From the NCBI GenBank assembly GCA_018716875.1, contig DVJJ01000118.1, positions 1 to 64,000 on the forward strand: a stretch of 64,000 nt of DNA, read 5' to 3'. The position numbers and the translations under genes are program-made. This document shows, piece by piece, positions 59,943 to 64,000 of this stretch. The stretch comes from Candidatus Avoscillospira avistercoris. Its GTDB lineage: Bacteria > Bacillota > Clostridia > Oscillospirales > Oscillospiraceae. The notes under the pieces are model-generated. The model worked only from the letters and a program-made list of their open reading frames with translations. It did no database searches and had not been told where the DNA came from. Numbering within the stretch: position 1 is the stretch's first letter; the number at the start of each line of letters is the position of its first letter.

Positions 59943-62693
59943 ATGGGTTTTTTGGACAAGATTTTCGGTTCCCACTCCGAGCGAGAGCTCAAGCGGCTCG
60001 AGAAGACCGTCAAGGCGGTCATGGATTTGGAGGAGGAATACCGGCAGCTGACCGACGAACAGCTGAAGCATAAGACCGTGGAGTTCCGGGAGCGGCTGGA
60101 CAAGGGCGAGACCTTGGACGACCTGCTGCCCGAGGCCTTCGCCACGGTCCGGGAGGCTTCGGACCGCGTGCTGGGTATGCGTCCCTACCGGGTCCAGGTC
60201 ATCGGCGGCATCGTGCTGCATCAGGGCCGCATTGCCGAAATGCGCACCGGTGAAGGTAAAACCCTGGTGGCCATTCTGCCCTCCTACCTCAACGCCCTGA
60301 CGGGCAAAGGCGTCCATGTGGTCACCGTCAACGACTATCTGGCCCGCCGTGACTCCGAGTGGATGGGCAAGGTCCACCGGTTCCTGGGCCTGAAAGTGGG
60401 CTTGATTGTCCACGGTCTCAACAGCGATCAGCGCCGTGAGGCCTACAACGCCGATATCACCTACTGCACCAACAACGAGCTGGGCTTCGACTACCTCCGC
60501 GACAACATGGCCATCTACAAGCAGGAGCAGGTCCAGCGGGAGCACAACTTTGTCATCGTGGACGAGGTGGACTCCATCCTTATCGACGAGGCCCGTACCC
60601 CTCTGATTATTTCCGGCAAGGGCGACGACTCCTCCAAGCTCTACGAGATGACCGACTTCCTGGTCAGCCGCATGAAAAAGCAGGTCTTTGCCAAGACCGA
60701 CAGCAAGGAAGCCATGGACGACATGGACTGCGACTACATCGTGGACGAGAAGGAGCGCACCGTGTCCCTGACGGCCAAGGGCATCAAGAAGGTCGAGGAG
60801 TTCTTCCAGATTGAGAACCTGTCCGATATCGAGAACACCACCATTTCCCACCACGTCAACCAGGCCATGAAGGCCCGTGGCCTGATGAAGCGGGACATTG
60901 ACTACGTGGTTAAGGACAACGAGGTCATCATTGTTGACGAGTTCACTGGCCGTCTCATGTATGGCCGCCGCTACAACGAGGGCCTCCATCAGGCCATCGA
61001 GGCCAAGGAAGGCGTCAAGGTCGCTGGCGAAAGCAAGACTCTGGCAACCATCACCTTCCAGAACTTCTTCCGTCTCTATGCCAAGCTGTCCGGTATGACC
61101 GGTACGGCCACCACCGAGGCCGAGGAGTTCGGCACCATCTACAACCTCGATATTGTGGAGATTCCCACCAACCTGCCTGTGGCCCGTATCGACAACCCCG
61201 ACGCCGTCTACAAGACGGAAGCCGGCAAGTTCCGGGCCGTCATCAATCAGGTCAAGACCTGCCACGAGAAGGGCCAGCCGGTCCTGGTGGGCACCGTGTC
61301 CATCGAGAAGTCCGAGCTGCTGTCCCATCTGCTCAAGCGGGAGGGCATCCCCCATACGGTGCTGAACGCCAAGCACCACGAAAAGGAAGCTGAAATCGTG
61401 GCCCAGGCCGGTAAGCTGGGCGCCGTCACCATCGCCACCAACATGGCCGGCCGTGGTACCGATATCATGTTGGGCGGTAACGCCGACTATCTGGCCAAGA
61501 GCGAGCTGCGCAAGAGCGGTATGAGCGAGGAGCTGCTGGCCGAGGCCAACGCTTTCTCCGAGACCGACGATCCCGAGATTCTGGCCGCCCGTGCCGCCTA
61601 CAATGAGGCCGTGGCCCGCCACAAGGAGCAGATTGCCACCGAGTCCGAAAAGGTCCGCGCCGCCGGTGGTCTGTTCATCATCGGCACCGAGCGCCACGAG
61701 TCCCGCCGTATCGATAACCAGCTGCGCGGCCGTGCCGGCCGTCAGGGCGACCCCGGCGAGACCCGGTTCTACCTGTCCCTGGAGGACGATATCATGCGTC
61801 TCTTCGGCGGCGACCGTATGGACCGCCTCAAGGGCATGATGGATAAGCTGGGCATTGACGATGATACGCCCATTGACGCCAAGATTCTCTCCGGCGCCAT
61901 TGAAAACGCCCAGAAGACCGTGGAAAGCCGCAACTTCCAGGTCCGTAAGAACGTGCTGCAATACGACGATGTCATGAACACCCAGAGAAAGGTCATCTAC
62001 GAGCAGCGCGAGCAGGTGTTGGCCGGTACCGATTTGCAGAAGACCATCCAGGGCATGCTGGAATATGTGGTCAACACCCAGGTCAACGACGCCTTCGGCG
62101 GCAATGCCCATCTGGAGAGCGCGGAGCAGTTCGAGTCGCTGCTGCGCCACTTTGAAAACATCTACTTCCTCAAGGGCACCTATGCACCCGAGAATCCCTT
62201 GGCCCTGGATGCCAACACCATGGCGGCGGAGATTCTGGCCGTGTGCACCAAGACCTATGAGGAAAAGGAAGCGGCCTACACCTCCAAGGTCATGCGCGAA
62301 CTGGAGCGGGTCATCATGCTCCGCGTGGTGGACGAATACTGGATGGATCACATCGACGCCATGACCGATCTGCGTCAGGGCATCGTGCTGCGGGCTTACG
62401 GCCAGCAGGACCCCGTGGTGGAGTACAAGCGCGAGGGCTACGAGATGTTCGAGGGCATGATCAACGCCATCAAGGAGGAGACCATTCGCCGTCTGTTCCT
62501 GGTGCGCATCCAGCCCCAGCAGGAGATCCGCCGCGAAAAGGTGGCGACGGTCACCTACGAGGGCGGCGCCGACGAAAACGTGGTCAAGCAGCCCATGTCC
62601 AAGAAGGCCAAGGTGGGCCGCAACGATCCCTGCCCCTGCGGCAGCGGCAAGAAGTATAAGAACTGCTGCCTGGACAAGGACCTGAACGAATGA
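59943..62693 (+). CDS. secA: Preprotein translocase ATPase SecA
   Basis: A 916-residue protein. [20 protein letters not shown] is Walker [21 protein letters not shown] is the DEAD-like Walker B and preprotein-binding region, [20 protein letters not shown] is motif V/VI, and the end [13 protein letters not shown] is the zinc-binding SecB/ribosome-contact motif. SecA drives secretion through SecYEG. The ATG at 59943 has GAAAGGTG upstream; upstream ATGs are not supported. It overlaps pgeF by four bases. Confidence 0.98.
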   Translation: MGFLDKIFGSHSERELKRLEKTVKAVMDLEEEYRQLTDEQLKHKTVEFRERLDKGETLDDLLPEAFATVREASDRVLGMRPYRVQVIGGIVLHQGRIAEMRTGEGKTLVAILPSYLNALTGKGVHVVTVNDYLARRDSEWMGKVHRFLGLKVGLIVHGLNSDQRREAYNADITYCTNNELGFDYLRDNMAIYKQEQVQREHNFVIVDEVDSILIDEARTPLIISGKGDDSSKLYEMTDFLVSRMKKQVFAKTDSKEAMDDMDCDYIVDEKERTVSLTAKGIKKVEEFFQIENLSDIENTTISHHVNQAMKARGLMKRDIDYVVKDNEVIIVDEFTGRLMYGRRYNEGLHQAIEAKEGVKVAGESKTLATITFQNFFRLYAKLSGMTGTATTEAEEFGTIYNLDIVEIPTNLPVARIDNPDAVYKTEAGKFRAVINQVKTCHEKGQPVLVGTVSIEKSELLSHLLKREGIPHTVLNAKHHEKEAEIVAQAGKLGAVTIATNMAGRGTDIMLGGNADYLAKSELRKSGMSEELLAEANAFSETDDPEILAARAAYNEAVARHKEQIATESEKVRAAGGLFIIGTERHESRRIDNQLRGRAGRQGDPGETRFYLSLEDDIMRLFGGDRMDRLKGMMDKLGIDDDTPIDAKILSGAIENAQKTVESRNFQVRKNVLQYDDVMNTQRKVIYEQREQVLAGTDLQKTIQGMLEYVVNTQVNDAFGGNAHLESAEQFESLLRHFENIYFLKGTYAPENPLALDANTMAAEILAVCTKTYEEKEAAYTSKVMRELERVIMLRVVDEYWMDHIDAMTDLRQGIVLRAYGQQDPVVEYKREGYEMFEGMINAIKEETIRRLFLVRIQPQQEIRREKVATVTYEGGADENVVKQPMSKKAKVGRNDPCPCGSGKKYKNCCLDKDLNE

Positions 62694-63475
62694 GTTATGA
62701 ACCGATCACGGTGGGGGGCTTTGTGTCCCCCCATCGTTTTACCGACCGGTCCGGCGGCGTCAGCACCGGACACCTTTCCAGCCTGAACCTGGGGTTCAGC
62801 CGGGGCGATGACCGGGAGAACGTCCTGGAAAACCATCGCCGGTTGGCCAAGGCCGTGGGCTATGACGTAGAGAAGCTGGTCTGCACCCATCAAATCCACA
62901 CGGACATGGTCCGGGTGGTGACGGAGGCCGACTGGGGCCAGGGGGTCTTTCACAGCCCCGCGCCGGAGTGTGACGGTCTGGTGACCAACGTCCCCGGTAC
63001 GGCGGTCATGGCCTTTGGGGCCGACTGCACGGTGACGCTGCTGGAGGACCCGGTCACCGGCGCTGTGGGCGCCGTTCACGCCGGATGGCGCGGCACGGCC
63101 CTGGGCATTGTGGCCAAGGCCGTGGACACCATGGTGGACGCTTTTGGCAGCCGCCGGGAGGATATCCGTGCCTGTATTGGCCCCTGCATCCAGCGCTGCT
63201 GCTTTGAGACCCGGTCCGACGTGCCGGAGGCCATGCTAAAAGCATTGGGCGACGACGCCCGGATCGCCATTGACGACCACGGCGACGGCACCTACCATGT
63301 GGATTTGGTGGACTTGAATACCATTTGGCTGAAACGGGCCGGAATTGTAGAGCCTTGGGCGCTGCCCTATTGTACGGCCTGCGACACGGAGCGGTTCTGG
63401 TCCCATCGGAAGGTGGGCGACCGCCGGGGCGTCCAGGCGGGCGTTATTGTGTGTGCCGGGAGGAAGATGCCATGA
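62690..63475 (+). CDS. pgeF: Peptidoglycan editing factor PgeF (YfiH, former laccase-domain)
   Basis: A 261-residue protein. [20 protein letters not shown] and [20 protein letters not shown] carry the conserved His/Cys motifs, and [20 protein letters not shown] the H-A-G-W-R-G hallmark. The family cleaves L-Ser-UDP-MurNAc or related nucleotides to keep peptidoglycan free of wrong residues. Its start overlaps the secA stop (ATGA) and its end overlaps the next start. Confidence 0.92.
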   Translation: MSYEPITVGGFVSPHRFTDRSGGVSTGHLSSLNLGFSRGDDRENVLENHRRLAKAVGYDVEKLVCTHQIHTDMVRVVTEADWGQGVFHSPAPECDGLVTNVPGTAVMAFGADCTVTLLEDPVTGAVGAVHAGWRGTALGIVAKAVDTMVDAFGSRREDIRACIGPCIQRCCFETRSDVPEAMLKALGDDARIAIDDHGDGTYHVDLVDLNTIWLKRAGIVEPWALPYCTACDTERFWSHRKVGDRRGVQAGVIVCAGRKMP

Positions 63476-64000
63476 GCCGCAAGCTGCGACTGGGGGCGCT
63501 GCTGCTGACGTTCTGCCTGCTGCTGGGCTGCGCCCTGCCGGCGGCGGAGGAAGCGGAGGAACCGGCGGCAGAGACCGTCGTGGTAGAGACGGAGACCAAG
63601 GAGGAAAAACCCTTTGGTCTGGCCTGGGAGCCGGACGAAACGCTGAACCCCTACAGCTGTATGGTGCTGAGCAATCGAACCGTGCTGTCTCTGCTCTATG
63701 AGCCGCTGTTTACGGTCAATTCCGATTTTACGGCCACGCCGTATCTCTGCGAAAGTCTGACCAGCTCCGGCGATGGCCGGACCCATACGCTGACGCTGCG
63801 CCAGGGCGTGACCTTTTTCGACGGGACAGCCCTGACGGCGGCTGACGCGGCGGCGTCCATCCGGGCGGCCCAAAACAGCGATTACTATGGCAGCCGTCTC
63901 CAGGATATTCTGTCGGTGCAGGCCACCGGTGATTTGCAGCTGACCATCACCACCGGCTCGGCCTGCGGCTCGCTGCCGTCGCTGCTCAATGTCTATGTGG
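63472..64000 (+). CDS. Peptide ABC transporter substrate-binding lipoprotein, 5' part
   Basis: The window holds the first 176 codons; the gene runs past 64000. A lipoprotein signal peptide is seen (LLLTFCLLLGC, lipid Cys near 20). After an acidic linker, ETLNPYSCMVLSNRTVLSLL and YEPLFTVNSDFTATPYLCES followed by HTLTLRQGVTFFDGTALTAA are typical of SBP_bac_5 (oligopeptide/nickel-type) proteins. The ATG overlaps the pgeF stop (ATGA). No permease genes are visible because the window ends. Confidence 0.9.
   Translation, partial: MSRKLRLGALLLTFCLLLGCALPAAEEAEEPAAETVVVETETKEEKPFGLAWEPDETLNPYSCMVLSNRTVLSLLYEPLFTVNSDFTATPYLCESLTSSGDGRTHTLTLRQGVTFFDGTALTAADAAASIRAAQNSDYYGSRLQDILSVQATGDLQLTITTGSACGSLPSLLNVYV

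Noticed and set aside
59889-62351. An 820-residue minus-strand frame opposite secA
   Set aside because: It is an antisense shadow of secA, which is unmistakable on the plus strand.

Overview
The window looks like chromosome of a GC-rich, low-oxygen, spore-forming clostridial Firmicute, most likely of the Oscillospiraceae (Flavonifractor/Oscillibacter/Intestinimonas-like); this is inferred from gene content, not from a database match. Supporting signs are sporulation genes (yabP, yabQ, ricT), a complete CIRCE/HrcA heat-shock operator, strong AGGAGG ribosome sites, an anaerobic (CbiK/CbiD/CbiG-type) cobalamin pathway and an acetogen-type MetV-MetF pair.

Layout. 1-4018 (minus): groES-groEL behind a CIRCE operator, then an anion transporter, an RlmL-like methyltransferase and a lipid kinase. 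4134-5574 (plus): NfeD plus a stomatin-like SPFH protein. 5880-11587: secreted PepSY/copper-amine-oxidase-stalk protein, a domain-swapped GH3 protein that lacks most catalytic residues, a small anchored protein and a GNAT. 11739-16620: ricT-holB, mogA and prfC. 16804-21380: membrane proteins, rpiB and an inositol-phosphatase-like gene. 21818-24138: the yabP-yabQ-divIC-yabR sporulation/division block and an SDR. 24235-25644: SLH-domain secreted protein. 25755-45445: one very long minus-strand cobalamin locus of 22 cob/cbi genes plus a terminal PPC-domain gene, led by a promoter, a cobalamin riboswitch and an intrinsic terminator. 45471-47195: VTT-family protein and LrgAB. 47579-54120: F1Fo ATP synthase operon. 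54578-58893: RluA synthase, MBL hydrolase, glyoxalase-like protein, MetV-MetF and a TSUP permease. 58895-64000: HAD phosphatase, secA, pgeF and the start of a peptide-binding lipoprotein.

How the genes work together. The cobalamin locus imports cobalt (CbiMNQO), inserts it early (CbiK), builds the corrin ring (CbiL, F, G, H, D, ET, J, C), amidates it (CbiA, CbiP) and attaches the aminopropanol and nucleotide loop (CobD, CbiB, CobU, CobS, CobT, CobC). An adenosyltransferase is not in the window. A corrinoid supply would suit one-carbon metabolism of the kind MetVF serves.

The most unusual things seen are: (1) an ATP synthase in which gamma and beta are one continuous reading frame and b is fused to a delta lacking its N-terminal domain; (2) a dispersed family of roughly 150-240 bp intergenic elements made of consecutive hairpins, found in six large and two short copies, one splitting the cobalamin operon; (3) a second, smaller repeat in two copies, one of them inserted in a hairpin element; (4) a GH3 protein that appears to have lost its nucleophile. 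I saw no rRNA, tRNA, CRISPR array or transposase.
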